From Stylonectria norvegica (lineage: Eukaryota > Ascomycota > Sordariomycetes > Hypocreales > Nectriaceae): DNA of 64,000 bases. The DNA is taken from the NCBI GenBank assembly GCA_014621405.1, contig JAANBC010000031.1, forward strand, positions 58,883-122,882, given 5' to 3'. The position numbers were made by a program, and so were the translations under genes. This document shows positions 10,401-22,547 of the stretch, one piece after another (position 1 is the stretch's first letter; the number at the start of each line of letters is the position of its first letter). The notes beneath the pieces are model-generated. The model made no database searches. It saw nothing but the letters and a program-made list of their open reading frames with translations, and had not been told where the DNA came from.

Positions 10401-12152
10401 GGATATCGAGTCATTGGCTGCGCGACCCGACATGTCAAGAAGCTGAGCTGGGTGAAAGCCCAAAAGATGACGCGTTCAGACGTAGAGAGCGATCTTGACT
10501 TTATCGGTTTCATTGTCTTCGAAAACAAGCTGAAGCCTACCACTGCTGCCGTGCTGGAAGAGCTGATTGCTTCTAACATCGGAGTAGCCATGGTGACAGG
10601 GGACAACATTTTGACGGCTATCAGCGTTGCACGAGAGTGTGGGCTCATAGACCGCACTGCACATTGCTTCATACCTCGGTTTATTGAAGGTAAGAAGCCG
10701 TTGCTGCGTGCTCGCGTCGTGCCATTCTAACTTCGCAGGGACTCCTCGCGACCCGAAGGCGCAATTGCAATGGGAGAGTATCGACAATAACATCTACTGT
10801 CTGGACGAGAAAACTCTTCTGGTAAGCGAGATCCTGGCCTATTAGTAGCGTTATTGAGCTGACCGATGCCAACAGCCTCTCCCGGCGCCCCCAGAGGGTG
10901 ATGCCTCTCTTCCCTATGACATCTCCAATATTCGTAACTACTCGCTGGCGGTTAGCGGAGAGGTTTTTCGATGGATCGTCGATTATGCGTCCCCGCAAGT
11001 TCTTCAAAGGGTTCGTTTGCTATTAATAATATGTTCTGAACCTGCCTAACCGATTTATACAGATGCTTGTTCAGGGCAAAGTATTTGCGAGGATGAGCCC
11101 AGATGAGAAGCACGAGCTGGTCGAGAAGTTGCAGAGCATCGACTACTCCTGTGGCTTCTGTGGAGATGGCGCAAACGACTGCGGTGCCTTGAAAGCAGCG
11201 GACGTCGGCATCTCACTCTCTGAAGCCGAAGCTTCGGTGGCTGCGCCCTTTACCTCGCGAGTTTTCGACATTCGTTGCGTGCTGGAGGTTATCAAGTAGG
11301 TGGAAACACTCTCGTTTGTACGTTCTCTGACTAACACAAAGCAGGGAGGGCCGCGCAGCTCTGGTAACAAGCTTCAGCTGCTTCAAGTATATGAGCTTGT
11401 ATTCGGCGATTCAGTTCACGTCGGTCAGCTTCTTATACACTACAGCGTCCAACCTGGGAGATTTCCAATTTCTCTTCATTGACCTTCTTCTCATTCTCCC
11501 CATCGCTGTCTTGATGGGTTGGGCCGGGCCAGCTTCAAAACTGTGTCGTAAGAGGCCTACGGCAAACTTGGTCTCACGCAAGGTTCTCGTGCCATTGCTT
11601 GGGCTGATGGCGATCTGCATATCTTTCCAAGCTGCGGCGTATCTGACGGTCCAAGAGCAGCCTTGGTTCATCCCGCCAGTGATCAACCACGATGAGCCTA
11701 ACATCAAGAATTCGGAGAACACTGCGCTTTTCCTGGTCTCTTGCTTTGAGTACATTCTGTCTGGTGTCATCCTCAACGCCGGCGCCCCATTCCGGCAGCG
11801 TACAGTGCAAAACTGTAAGTAGTTCTGGCCAAGTGAACCCTGTGTGATGGAGATGCTAACCTTCGCAGGGCCTTTTATGACTTCCATCGTCCTGTTGACC
11901 CTCGTCACTGTATACATGGTCCTCGCCCCAGCCCACTGGCTGAGGAAACTCATGGAGTTGACGGGAATGAGCTGGGACTACGAGTTATTCTTGATCGCCC
12001 TAGGTGCTGCATATCTCGTTATAGCATGGGGATATGAGAGGTATTTTTCTCTGCCGCTCGCGAGGTTCATCGGAACGGCGAAGCAGCGCATTACGGGCAA
12101 TTTAAAGAAGCGAAAGGAGTATAAGGTGATTCAGGAATCTTTGCGGATGTAA
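7497..12152 (+). CDS. YPK9: P5B-type cation-transporting ATPase (vacuolar, ATP13A2-like)
   Basis: P5B pumps of the vacuole/lysosome handle polyamines and affect heavy-metal tolerance. Thirteen exons: 7497-7634, 7695-8675, 8738-8872, 8924-8990, 9048-9179, 9229-10100, 10152-10305, 10357-10689, 10739-10821, 10876-11010, 11063-11295, 11345-11814 and 11869-12152, giving 1338 residues. An acidic, Arg/Ser-rich cytosolic N-terminus (about 190 residues) precedes the first hydrophobic hairpin (FIYLILCVLSGGIAYLLF). The actuator motif MLTGES is near residue 485. The P5-type membrane motif PPALPATLTIGTN leads to the phosphorylation site DKTGTLTEEGLD at Asp663. The hinge GDGANDCGALKAADVG is at about 1044. 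The C-terminal membrane bundle ends at 1338. All key residues are present. The promoter is cramped by the transposon ending 129 bp upstream. Confidence 0.95.
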
Positions 12153-12659
12153 TTGAACGTATGGCTCAGGTGGCAGGCATTTGGCTTTGTAGAGAAGAGA
12201 GCCAATATAACTACACTATATAATGCCGAGGCAACTTTGCATACTGTACACGGTCCACTGCCATTAGGTATATGCTCGATGAATTTGCAGAGCAGGAATC
12301 AGTAGAGTATTTAAGACATTGAGCTGAACTCTGATATCTCAGGTCTTACTCTCTTCTCTAACATACCAAGTAGAGAAAGACTCAGCATTGGCTAAGATAT
12401 AGATAGATAAATCCGTAAGGTACACCAACTACTATGAAATGAGGAACACGAACGTTTATAGAGCTTCGTGTTGTATTCAAGTCCTACCGTTGCCGCATAA
12501 AGTCATGACGTAGCCGATTGTCTTATAACAAGTCCACGACTATTCTACAACTGGTAGTAAGTCAAGCACACACCGCAAACTATTGACTGTGCCTACTTCG
12601 CGTGAATCATCAGTAAGGCAATTATACACGACTTATGCCATAAAGGGCCCAATAAAAAC
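12153..12659. other. intergenic between YPK9 and the methyltransferase gene
   Basis: This AT-rich spacer holds the YPK9 3' region and the promoter of the next gene. No gene is recognised. Confidence 0.5.
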
Positions 12660-13946
12660 ATGAATTACGGTCTGCAGCCACACTCTCAGGACAAGCTCTT
12701 CTTACTAACATAATGGCCAGGCTGGATCCTCGATGGAGGTTACCTACCACATGCGGCTCTTCGTATGGGAATTCGACGGAATCTCCGTATACGCATCGGG
12801 CTGATCCAAAGCACATCCCTCAGTCATGCCTTTGAGTCCAAGATGTCTTACATCCACAAGCTGCGGACGCGGCCCATGGCTATCGAGACAGACACGGCAA
12901 ACACGCAGCATTACGAGGTCGGCACGGGAGTCATGGCAGCCTGTCTGGGCCCTCGGATGAAGTACTCGTGTTGTCTCTATCCCAAGGGCGGCGAGACACT
13001 GGCACAAGCTGAGATCGCCATGCTGCAGTCGTATGTGCAAAAGGCTGAGCTGACGGATGGCATGAGCGTCCTCGACCTGGGGTGAGTCGAAATAAACGTC
13101 TTCGAGAAGGCCATGGCTGACGGACAATGGATCAACGTAGCTGTGGATGGGGCTCTGGAGCGTTGTACTTTGCCGAGATGCTGCCCAACTCCCCGATCAC
13201 GGCCTTCTCTAACTCGAGGACTCAGAAGGAGTATATCGATTCTGTGGCTAAGGCAAAAGGCCTCACCAATGTTAATGTCATCACTGGCAACGTCGTCGAC
13301 TATGAGTTCGAGCCCGAGAGCTTCGACCGAGTCGTCTCCATTGAGGCAAGACCCTCTTCTTGAAGACATGTACATACAAAGCCATTGTACAGTTTTATAC
13401 TGACCGACCCTCGCAGCTGTTTGAGCACATGAAGAACTACGAGCTTCTCATGGCCAAAGTGTCGCGGGCATTGAAGCCCGGAGGCAAGCTCTTCGTACAC
13501 ATCTTTGCCCACAAGACAACGCCCTATGACTACGAAAAGGGCTGGATGACGACACACTTCTTCACTGGTGGGACCATGCCGTCGACTGACCTGCTGCTCT
13601 ACTTCCAGCGAGACCTCCATATCCAGCAGCAATGGTGGGTCAACGGCCAGCACTACTCGCGGACCTGCGAGGTGAGTAACCAAAATAAGCGCATACACCA
13701 CTCCTAAGTGGCTAGTCCGCCGTGTACTGACTCTTGTTGCCCTAGGACTGGCTCTCCAAGATGCTGGCCCACAAGGCAGAGATGTGGCCGCACTTGATCG
13801 AGACATATGGGGAGGACGCGGCGGCAACGTGGTACAACCGGTGGCAGATCTTCTACATGGCATGCTCCGAACTCTTCGCACACGAGGGAGGGGACACCTG
13901 GGGCGTCTCGCACTATCTCTTCGAGAAACCGAGTCAAAGCGAGTAA
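12660..13946 (+). CDS. cyclopropane-fatty-acyl-phospholipid synthase-like SAM methyltransferase
   Basis: Members transfer a methyl or methylene group from SAM to unsaturated fatty acyl chains of phospholipids. Proposed exons are 12660-12669, 12721-13081, 13141-13345, 13417-13671 and 13746-13946 (343 residues). Visible are the entry segment QHYEVGTGVMAACLGPRMKYSC, SAM-binding motif I (VLDLGCGWGS), ITAFSNSRTQKEYI, RVVSIELFEHMKNY and KPGGKLFVHIFAHK. The intron 13346-13416 is read as GC-AG (GAG|GCAAGA ... CGCAG), because the conserved SIE-LFEHM frame leaves no GT choice. The first exon is weak: ten bases (ATGAATTACG) with a poor GTCTGC donor, before a good TACTAAC branch site and acceptor at 12719-12720. 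The fallback start is ATG 12765. It lies tail-to-tail with the complex I gene. Confidence 0.85.
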
Positions 13947-14062
13947 AGGATAGCATCTCATTCCGGAGGCCCTATGTACACTGCACCGAAGCCCATCAGT
14001 ATCGGCGCCCAACAGTTCGTGGCCGTAGTCGTAGTTGTGGTAGTCATGCACATCGCCGTCCT

Positions 14063-14364
14063 CTAGTGATCCCAAGGGTGCTTCAGGCCCAGTAGAACGG
14101 CACCTATTCGATAATTCGTGTGAGTAACCTGCACGGAGGGGACAGTCGCTGGAGGCGCTGGTGAGTGCTTTCAACGTACCCTCTTTCTTCGCCCTGTACA
14201 TGATCTGCAATTGCACCGTCAATTGTCCGTCCCTCGTCCAGTCCGTTGTTGGGAAAGCAGCTACTCACCCAGAACCACATGCCTGCGCCTAGAGCCGTCG
14301 CGGTGAATCGGTAGATGCGAGGCACATGGGCCACGATGGGTCCCTTGGTAGGACCGGCACCCAT
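14063..14364 (-). CDS. small mitochondrial complex I accessory subunit, probably NDUFB2 (AGGG) type
   Basis: Three exons, 14364-14269, 14204-14180 and 14103-14063, encode 53 residues. The chain starts MGAGPTKGPIVAHVPRIYRF, passes one hydrophobic segment ending ALGAGMWFWIMYRAKKE, and ends GAVLLGLKHPWDH. The MWFW motif after a transmembrane helix and the HPWDH tail recall the NDUFB2 subunit of the inner-membrane proton-pumping arm of NADH dehydrogenase. The middle exon is only 25 nt, so scanning for open frames misses the true C-terminus. All three joins keep frame and use AG acceptors with GTGAGT and GTACGT donors. Upstream sequence suggests a spliced 5' leader without an extra start. The subunit identity is less sure than the gene structure. 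Confidence 0.78.
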
Positions 14365-14970
14365 CTTGATCGGTTGAAGTCGCTCGCGCGGGCGGATTCG
14401 AGGTTCGGGGGGCTGCGTTGTAGAGCTGGCAGGGTTAGCGAGTGGACGAATCTGGCGTGGGAGACGGCAATTGACGTACTTGCTGGCAGCTGGAGGCGGC
14501 GAGGGTTCGTGATCTGGTGGTGAGGTAGTTACTAGTATATCACAGCAATGTCGAATGGAGGATGGGAAGCCGAGCCAGACAGAAGAGCGTGCTTATGTAA
14601 TACTCATTCTGATTGGCTAATAGATTGAGGTATTGAATGCGATATCTCTTTAGATGCAAGCTACGCGATACGCCTTTACCGGGTCGGTACGTACTAGTGG
14701 GGGACCCCAGACGGGGCAGTTGTCGTAGTCCTAGCAAGGCCGGGGTTGGAGACCACCTTACATGTAACTACATCATTCTGTAACTGAACACATAAACACC
14801 CACCGAGATACCCTTCCTTTGTGACTTTCAGCTCTCCTGTGCTTCATCTTCGTTTTCATCTTCCGCTTCGCCTCTTGCTAGCCATGCTGGTCGTGGTCCG
14901 ATTACTCTGAAACTCCACAGCTGGCTCAACTTCACTCAGAGCTAGATAACACAGAGAGAGACAAGGAGCC
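14365..14970. promoter_or_regulatory. shared divergent promoter region (complex I subunit / E2)
   Basis: About 600 bp separate the two divergent start codons. AG/GT pairs near 14420-14490 on the minus strand suggest a 5'-leader intron of the complex I gene. No other gene is seen. Confidence 0.45.
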
Positions 14971-16080
14971 ATGACGCCTTCAATAACCCACAAGCCCAAC
15001 TCCAAGTCACCTACGATCCGGCGCATACGTCAGTTGAAATCTACTAGTCACCTCCTTCAGCTCCCTGGGGAGAGTAAAAGTAAGGACTAAGCTAACACGT
15101 TTCCCGATGCTCTAGTCCGCGAGGCTGCCGAGATCTCCAACTCTCCATCGGCAGACTATACCGCCGAACCCTTGGAATCCGACTTCTTCGAGTGGCACTT
15201 CACCCTGCGTGGCCCACCCAGCTCCGTCTACAGCAATGGCATCTACCACGGCCGAATAGTCCTACCGCCCACATACCCTCTCCGTCCGCCGAGTTTCCGC
15301 TTCACCACGCCCAGCGGCCGCTTCGAAGCGAACCGGGAGATCTGTCTCAGCATCAGTGGCCATCATGAGGAGACGTGGCAGCCCGCATGGGGAGTCCGGA
15401 CGGCCCTCGTAGCGTGAGCCTCTCATATACGGCTCCGACCGACTTCGCGTCTTGTTGTATCGTAGCTAACCACTAGCCACAGGCTCCGGAGCTTCATGGA
15501 GACGGATGCAAAGGGCCAACTAGGCGGCATCGACACGACCGATGGCGTGCGGCAGCGCCTGGCCAATGAGTCGCCCTCGTTCAAGTGCCAGATGTGCGGC
15601 AAGACCAACGCCGAGATCATGAAGGAGTGTGAGCAGCGCGCCCAGGAGGCGTCGTCCTCCAGCCAGGAGATCGAGATACCCAAGGAGCTGAAGATGGGCT
15701 ACAAGGACGAGATGGAAGCTCAGAAGAACGGCGCAAACGTCGAATCCAGCAAAGATGAACACGAAAGCGCTGAGCTAGCGGAAGGCTTCGTGCAGACTGC
15801 ACCTGACGCTAGCAACGCCCTCCCGCCCGCCGCCTCGACGGAGGAAGGTACAGCTGCTCCGTCCCGGCCGGACGTGCCAGTCCCCACAAGGACCCGGCCT
15901 CTTGCCGCTGCCGCGCCCGTCGCCGTCGGGCCGCGGTACCAGCCAGCTCCAGTTGCTTTACAACAGCGGCAACCCCGGCCTGCCTCCGATGATGGTGTGC
16001 CGCTATGGATTGACAGGACTATCGTTGTCTTGGTGGTGCTTCTGTTTGCGCTGGTGCTCAAGATTCTGTTTTCTGTCTAG
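14971..16080 (+). CDS. ER-membrane ubiquitin-conjugating enzyme E2, UBE2J1 type
   Basis: Tail-anchored E2 of this class serves ER-associated degradation. Exons 14971-15028, 15116-15413 and 15483-16080 give 317 residues. The UBC fold starts at TIRRILREAAEIS. It contains the J-type core PPTYPLRPPSFRF and the active-site region EICLSISGHHEETWQPAWG with catalytic Cys96, and ends at VALRSFM. Next comes a CQMCGKTN pair (CxxC) typical of UBE2J1, then a variable linker of about 160 residues rich in Ala, Pro and Glu. A single C-terminal membrane anchor (TIVVLVVLLFALVLKILFSV) leaves no luminal domain. The SGHHEETW stretch and CxxC fit UBE2J1 better than yeast Ubc6. It is tail-to-tail with TFC3, about 200 bp apart. 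Confidence 0.93.
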
Positions 16081-16282
16081 CGATCACATGGGCACACGGG
16101 GGTGTTTGAAATTGGAGTATAGCGTTGACTGGATGGTATCACCACTGGATGGATATATAGGTAAAGCAAGGTTATCTACAACTTCTGAATTAATACCTAT
16201 TTTGCAGCATCGCCGCCTCTTGGACGTTGCTATTCGACGTGCTACTTCTTCCCTCCTAAGGGTATATCATTATAGTACATGC

Positions 16283-19200
16283 TCATGCCTCATCGCCTGT
16301 GCCTGCATGAAGCTCGCCTTCGTCGATCTCCGGTCCCTCTTCAATTACTAGTACATCCTCCGTAGCTCTTTGTTTGCCTTTGCCCTTGGCTTGCCACGGT
16401 ACTGCCAGCCACCACCACTCTCCCACCGTCGTTCCCAAGCCGGCTGGCGAGTCTTTTAGCACGCCGGTTCTCTTGCCCCAGTTGATGATCATCTGGGCCT
16501 CAAACTCCTCCAAGATGGGTTTCAGCGCAGTGCAGATTCCGTCGATCGACATGAATCCCCTAGTCGCAAACAAAAAGCAGAATGCGCCGAGGATTTCCAT
16601 CCACCGCTGAGCGTCGCGCTCCCCGAAGAAATCGATCCACTGAGGCAACTCGCCCTTGACGCTCTCACAAGGTGGTCCCTCCAGAGCCGAAATCTTCAGC
16701 ACTTCAATGTCTTCGTCGTATTGGTACGTCTCAGTTGGGAGCACGTCCATTCCAAAGTGATAGTAAGACTTGGGGTATTTGCGGCTTTCGTAGTTTCCAG
16801 GCTCGAAGCCCATGGGAATGTGCGGGACGTCCACGGGCACAAGTCTGATCCTCCCAGCACCGTTCAAGTTGGTCAAGGCCATGGCTGAACCGTCGTCGAG
16901 AGTATAAGGCACATGCAAAGGCTTGCCGCGGTGGAAAGCAGCATCTAGCCTGGATTTGAAGGCGGCTGCCTCTTGGTACTTGCTCTGCTGGCCCAGCTTT
17001 GCGATCATGAAAGGGTACCATTCGTTCAGCCGGTACGGCCTACCGCCAAGAGCAGGCTTCTTGCTCCGGCATATAATGCGTTGTCGTGTCAGATCTTCAC
17101 TTGCTTGCTTCAGGAGCAGGTTGTTCCGCGCAGGGTCGCCTTCAACCAGGGACGAAAGTTTGTCCTTGACTTGTTCGACCGAATATCGGGCCTCCCCTGT
17201 GCAACAGAGCGACTTGATCCATGACTTTGCAACGTCGAGGTCCGTGACCACTGGCCCCTTAGATAGGCGGCTGGGGATATCATCGACGGCAACAGCAGCT
17301 GGCGCTGCGGTAGCCCACTCGAATCGAGAAAAGACAGACGCCTGTACATGGTAGAACTTCTCTTGCCAGTCCTCGTCTGCACGATCGGCATCTTGAGACG
17401 AGAATCTGTCGTTTAGGAGGCTCCTTGTCGGCGGCAACAGGATGCCCTCCTGGATTGGAAGCTGCATAGTCCAGTCGACAAGACCTTGCCAGTCGTAGTC
17501 CAACGGATCCTCAAAGTCGATTTCTGGTAACTCGTCTTTGGCATACGCGGCAAGAAACCTATCTTGAAAGTCTTTTGTAAGTTTTGCGATATACGCGCCC
17601 TGCTCTTTGCGAGCAGCTAGCCAAAATCGACGGAGAGCTGTCAGCCCAATATCCGGGTAGAGCTGAGCCAGTAACCCCCAGTCAACTGCTTTGTCCGCGC
17701 CTCCCAGCAGGACGCGGATTGCGATAAATGCGGCGAGGAGCCTCTCGGGGTCGTCGATTATGTTGTTCTCCACAGTCTGATCCTGAGAGTTCCCAGACCT
17801 CTCCTCTCCTTCGGGCAAGGATGTGAGAATTCTGGTTGCAAGGCGGACACGCTTGGGTTTGATCTGCTGCCCTAGACCACCCGCGAGCTTCCCCATTAGC
17901 CTCCTCGGCCTCTTGTATCCGCCGGAGCTCTCTTGGTACATGTCCCAGGCAAAGAACTTATCGTCTTCGTCCGAGTAAAAGGATTCGGGATCCTCATCTT
18001 CCGCAGCCATTGAAGCTACAGTGAACTGTCCATCCGCAGGCCAGCTTATAGACGATAAGTCTGAGGCCGGGTTGAATGCTTTGCTGGAAAAATCAACAAA
18101 TATGTTGAACGGTCCAGCTATCTCAGTTGGGGCATCAATGAAAGATTCAGCCCAAAACTGCTCCAACTCCACGCAAGCTATGAGCCGCTCGACAAAACGC
18201 TCGTATCGTCCGTCTTCCGTCCGCTTCTGGCGACGGCCGCCACTGATCTCTGCCTCTCGCTCTTCTATTTCCTCCACTATGGCTGACCAGGCAAACCAGT
18301 TGGTGTCGGGCACCCATCCATTTAGAGCGTAACTGGCGTTGTGTTCCTCGAAATCTGGAGTATTGAGATATGGCCAAGTGCCATTGGAACCCGTTATCAA
18401 GATAGGCTCCTCAAATACTGTGGATGGAGGGACGGCTTCAAGGAACCAGCTATGCTCGTTCCCAAAACTTCCACCTAAAGATGCTCTCATACCGGGGTAA
18501 TGGAAACTTTCCGGGGGGTCATCGTCAAGGTACATATTTGGTGCGAGAAACTGAATCTCCTCAGGGGGCATATGATAAGATAGTGAGCGAAAGGACTCGA
18601 AGGCCGGATCTCCGGAACCACGATCTCCTTTAGCTGCAATCCATCGAACTCGGCCGCTCTTTCGAGTGCCGAAAGGTGACCAACCCGGGCCTCTTGCCCT
18701 TGCCTTTCGCTTTAGTCGTTTTAGTGACGGAATAACGACGTCGTCTTCCTCCTCTGCGGCTCTCTTCGCGGCAGCTTGTGCAACGTACACGGGGGCATCC
18801 AGGACTTCGATCTCCTCAGCAAGATTCCGGCGGCCACGACGTCCTTCTTTTGCTGTCAGAGTACCAGCCGGGGCTGTGAATGGCGGAGGCACGTAAATTT
18901 GAGGAAATGTTTCTTTGATTTTATCCACCAGCGCCATGGCTTCCGGTGCGAATGGATCGAGCGTTGGTCGTATGATAACTTGACACTTTGAGAACATGCC
19001 CTTGCCGTCACGAAAGGCATGCCAATGTTCAGCAGTGTTGTTCTTTTTCAGCATCTCCCTCAACGCAGCGTGGCATGCTTTGGATGTCGGAATTGGTTCT
19101 GCGGGGAACGATTCGCCCCAAACAATGCCAATTACATGGCACAAGGCTCTTCCTCCAGGGAAAACGCCGTCGTTGCGGGTAAGGAGATCGTTAATAATCC

Positions 19201-22200
19201 CACAGATACGTTGGCACGATACAGACTTTGATGAACCGTTGCCAAATGGCTTTTTGCCCCGAGCGTTCTTCTTTGGATGCTGGTCTACCATATATTCGTT
19301 ATCGTAGGCCTGTTCTAATTCCGACTTGCCGCTGATAAAGAGATCAGGCTGTGGGAGTCGCTCGTATTCGGACTCAAGCTGGGGATCCAGACATTCTTGA
19401 GTGGCGGTATTATTTTCAGGCAGTGAGTAAAAGTGAAGTGTATCGGCCCTGTTGGTAGAGTGTACGCTGAGGAGCTCGGTGGGCGGGACCTCAAGTGTCG
19501 AACGACTGTGTTCGGGATGATTCAGGGGGCTTTCTACCTGACCTGTGGCCCGCTTTGGCTTGGGAGCACTAGACAAAGCTAGTACTGGACGAGGTTGGCT
19601 GTCCTTGCTTTGCACAAGGGCTCCCCGAGAAGCGAAAACCTTGTTTGGTGCATCGGATGTATTCAGGGGGGGCCGTCGCCACTCTGGTGCAACTGCAAAT
19701 GGGCTTCCTGTCAAAGTTATTGACGGCCGTGAAGGAGGCACATCGGCTAGAATATGAGGCTTTCTTGACTTTCTCGATGCTCCCCTACGGCGTTTTGGTA
19801 AAGGAGTGGTGATATGATCCAAATCGCCGCTCCGTTGCTCCTGGTCTGAGTTTGAGCCTGCGCGTGACGGGAGCTCCGTTGAACCGTCTTCCTTGGGAGT
19901 TGAAGCCGGAGTGAGTTGGTTGACTGTTTCTCGCTCCACGGATAGGGCCCGTTTCTTGCCAAGTCGAACTGGGGGTTTAGCAGTCTCGTCGTATGAAGGA
20001 TTACAAGCGGTCCTCGACTTTTCCAGATGATACTTCAGCCCGATGTCGTTCTTCCAGCTGCCTCCACACTTGTCACACTTCCAGGGCTTGGGGCCTGCCG
20101 CAGAATCACTTGGCCTTCCACGTTTGCCTTTTTTGCCAGGGCCACGGCCGCGTTTCTGAGGGGCGCTCTCCTCTTTTGCTGAGAGGTTGGCGTCGGCCGC
20201 AATGTCTGGCTCTGCGAACTCGTCCGTCGCTTCAGTGTCTGGAACTTGCAGACTCAACCTTGTCCTTCTCGCTCGTGAGGGTCTGCCACCAACTGGTTGA
20301 TCCACATCGTTTCTTAGCAAAGCGTCCAGGGCCTCCGGAGAAACCTTCAGAGTTACAACATATGTAGCTACTTTTGAAGAAGCCCGGAGACTGCTGCGCT
20401 CTTTGTGCTCTGCGGGCTGTTTCTTCGCCTTCCTTAGAGCTGTCGTTGATGTTGCTTCCTGATCGTTCTCGTCAACTCCATCTTCCACCTCATCGTCTAA
20501 TTCTTGGTTGGGTCTGTCTTCTTCTTCATTGCGTTGCATTGCTTCTTCTTCATTACGTTGCACTTCTTCTTCGACGTCTCCGCGGACCACACTCTGGACC
20601 TGAAAACGTATTTCTTCATCAAAATTGCCCTGGGCCTTCTCTTGAATCTGGTCTTGGACCTCACTCTGAACCTCATTTCCATCCTCGGGTTGAACCCCGT
20701 TCTGAACCTCGATAACAACCTCGTCTTGGACGGGTTCTTGTAATGGGGACATATTTTCCAAATTGACATCGGTAGCTTTGGCTGGTAGGCTTCTCTTTGG
20801 GCGGCCCCGAGGCTTGCGGACTTTTGGTCCCTTGTAGCAAAGGTCGGCTAATGAAGTTGACGCTTTCTTGGCAAGAGCGGTAGCAGGTATCGGAGCAAAC
20901 CCATAAGATGAAGTGGAAACCGCTTCTTTTTTCTGTTGGCCAGGGAGTGTAGCGACTGCCACATCAGAAGAGTTGCCTGCAATGTATCCTGGCTTGTTCG
21001 CAAAGTATCGATAAGATGCTACCTTGCCAGTTCTTGTATGCTCGCTACGTAGTTGCAAGTGTTGTAAATGAGGCGGCTGTATGTTCTGGGTACTCAACGA
21101 AGCCGTTAGGGACGAAAGATAGCGACTAAAAGATGGCCCCAATGTCAAGGCGTAAACGTCTGGGTTCGTCAACCCAGTGTCTCCCAACCTTTGTGCCATC
21201 TCGGCGATAGTGGCAGGTAGCGGTTGATCCAGGGACCAAGGAGGAGCTGAGGAGACTTCCGTGACGCTAGAAGGCTGCTCAAGGAGCGGATCTACGAGAT
21301 CGTTGAAGTCGTCGATGCTGTCACCAGCGCCTGCATCCGCTAGTTCGGTGTGTCTGGATGGCTTCTTGGTGCGTTTGCCTGTCGCCAGATAAGTAGACCA
21401 ATCTTCCGAATTCATTTCTCGGCCATATTTGATGCAGTCCTTGAACACCTTGCCGCCGAGTTTTGCAGCCACATACTGGATGACGCCTCTTGCATTCAAG
21501 AACCTACAGACCTTAGCCAGGACTTTCATCTGCCAGCGCAAACCGAGCACTCCCAACTTGGCCTTGAGGTCCTGCATCCGCAAGACGCCCCATTCTTTCG
21601 AAATAGCCATGATGCTAGTAGCCAAAGCCGTATAGTCAACAGATTCGCCTGTCCAACGGGAATGCCAAGGCACTGGGTCGAGATTAACGAGCAGCACCTG
21701 GCGGGTGAGTTGCATTTCTGGCCCACTCTGGTCGGTGTTGTCGCTGTCCTTGGGCAGTGAAGGGGCAAAGGTTTTGAGCCACATCTTGCTGGTCTTAGTG
21801 CCCCGAACCAAAGTGGTCCTTTTGGAGATGTACCCCTTACTGAGAAGCGCATCTGTCCGCTTTGGGACCGACCTCTTATCCTGATCAACGAGTCGCCCAA
21901 GGTCTCCTTGCAGAATTCCGCGGGATGTTGTTGAGGCTATTCCCAGTAGAAGAAGCCACTCGGACCTAGGAACTCGTTTGTAGTCTATGGCGTGGCCGGT
22001 AAGAGATTCCCACATGGTGTCTTCTGAAGCATAGACCCGTATTTGAGTTTGAGGATCTAAAGGGGGTTCCAGTGCCGGATCCACGGGCAGTACTTGTTCA
22101 ATCTTCGTAGTAGTGGAGGGTAGAACAGGTGATATTTGCAAGATTTGGTCCAAGGTGAGATGATTGTAACTCCGATCAAGCCCTATAGACACGTCTCTCC

Positions 22201-22547
22201 TTGCTGAAAGCCACTGCCATATAGTGGAAGCTGTGCGATGATGCGAGTCAGAGTCATCTCCACGGAGGGCTGGGTCCAAGTCAAGGTCATCGACAAGACC
22301 CTCACTTGTCCGTGGAGGATGCTGTATAGCATCGAGGACGTCCTCGACAGAGCATCCTATGAGTTGTCCGGTCAGCTCTTGTCAAGTTGGGCTCCAGGCG
22401 ATCAGGGACATGTAAGAGCCATCTTATAAGACGACCCCTGTCGATGATGGTCTTTGCGTAGACTGCATTTCGCGACTCACCTTTCTCTCCAGCGCATGAG
22501 ATGCGCACCAAGAGGTCCCCGATCAAGCCTTCAAGCTCGGACGACAT
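16283..22547 (-). CDS. TFC3: transcription factor TFIIIC B-block-binding subunit (tau138)
   Basis: This is the largest TFIIIC subunit, which contacts the B-block of tRNA genes to recruit TFIIIB and RNA polymerase III. Exon 1 is 22547-22481 (MSSELEGLIGDLLVRISCAGEK). After an intron with GTGAGT donor and AGCTGAC branch site, exon 2 is 22356-16283, for 2046 residues. The N-terminal winged-helix B-block domain spans the junction: GCSVEDVLDAIQHP, then AIDYKRVPRSEWLLLLGIAS. A middle region holds acidic/Gln-rich imperfect repeats (EVQSEVQDQIQEKAQ; two QRNEEE copies), basic stretches and one C2H2-like finger (CDKCGGSWKNDIGLKYHLEK). The C-terminal half (from about LTRNDGVFPGG) is conserved. The start is supported by the conserved opening of exon 1. 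Confidence 0.9.
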
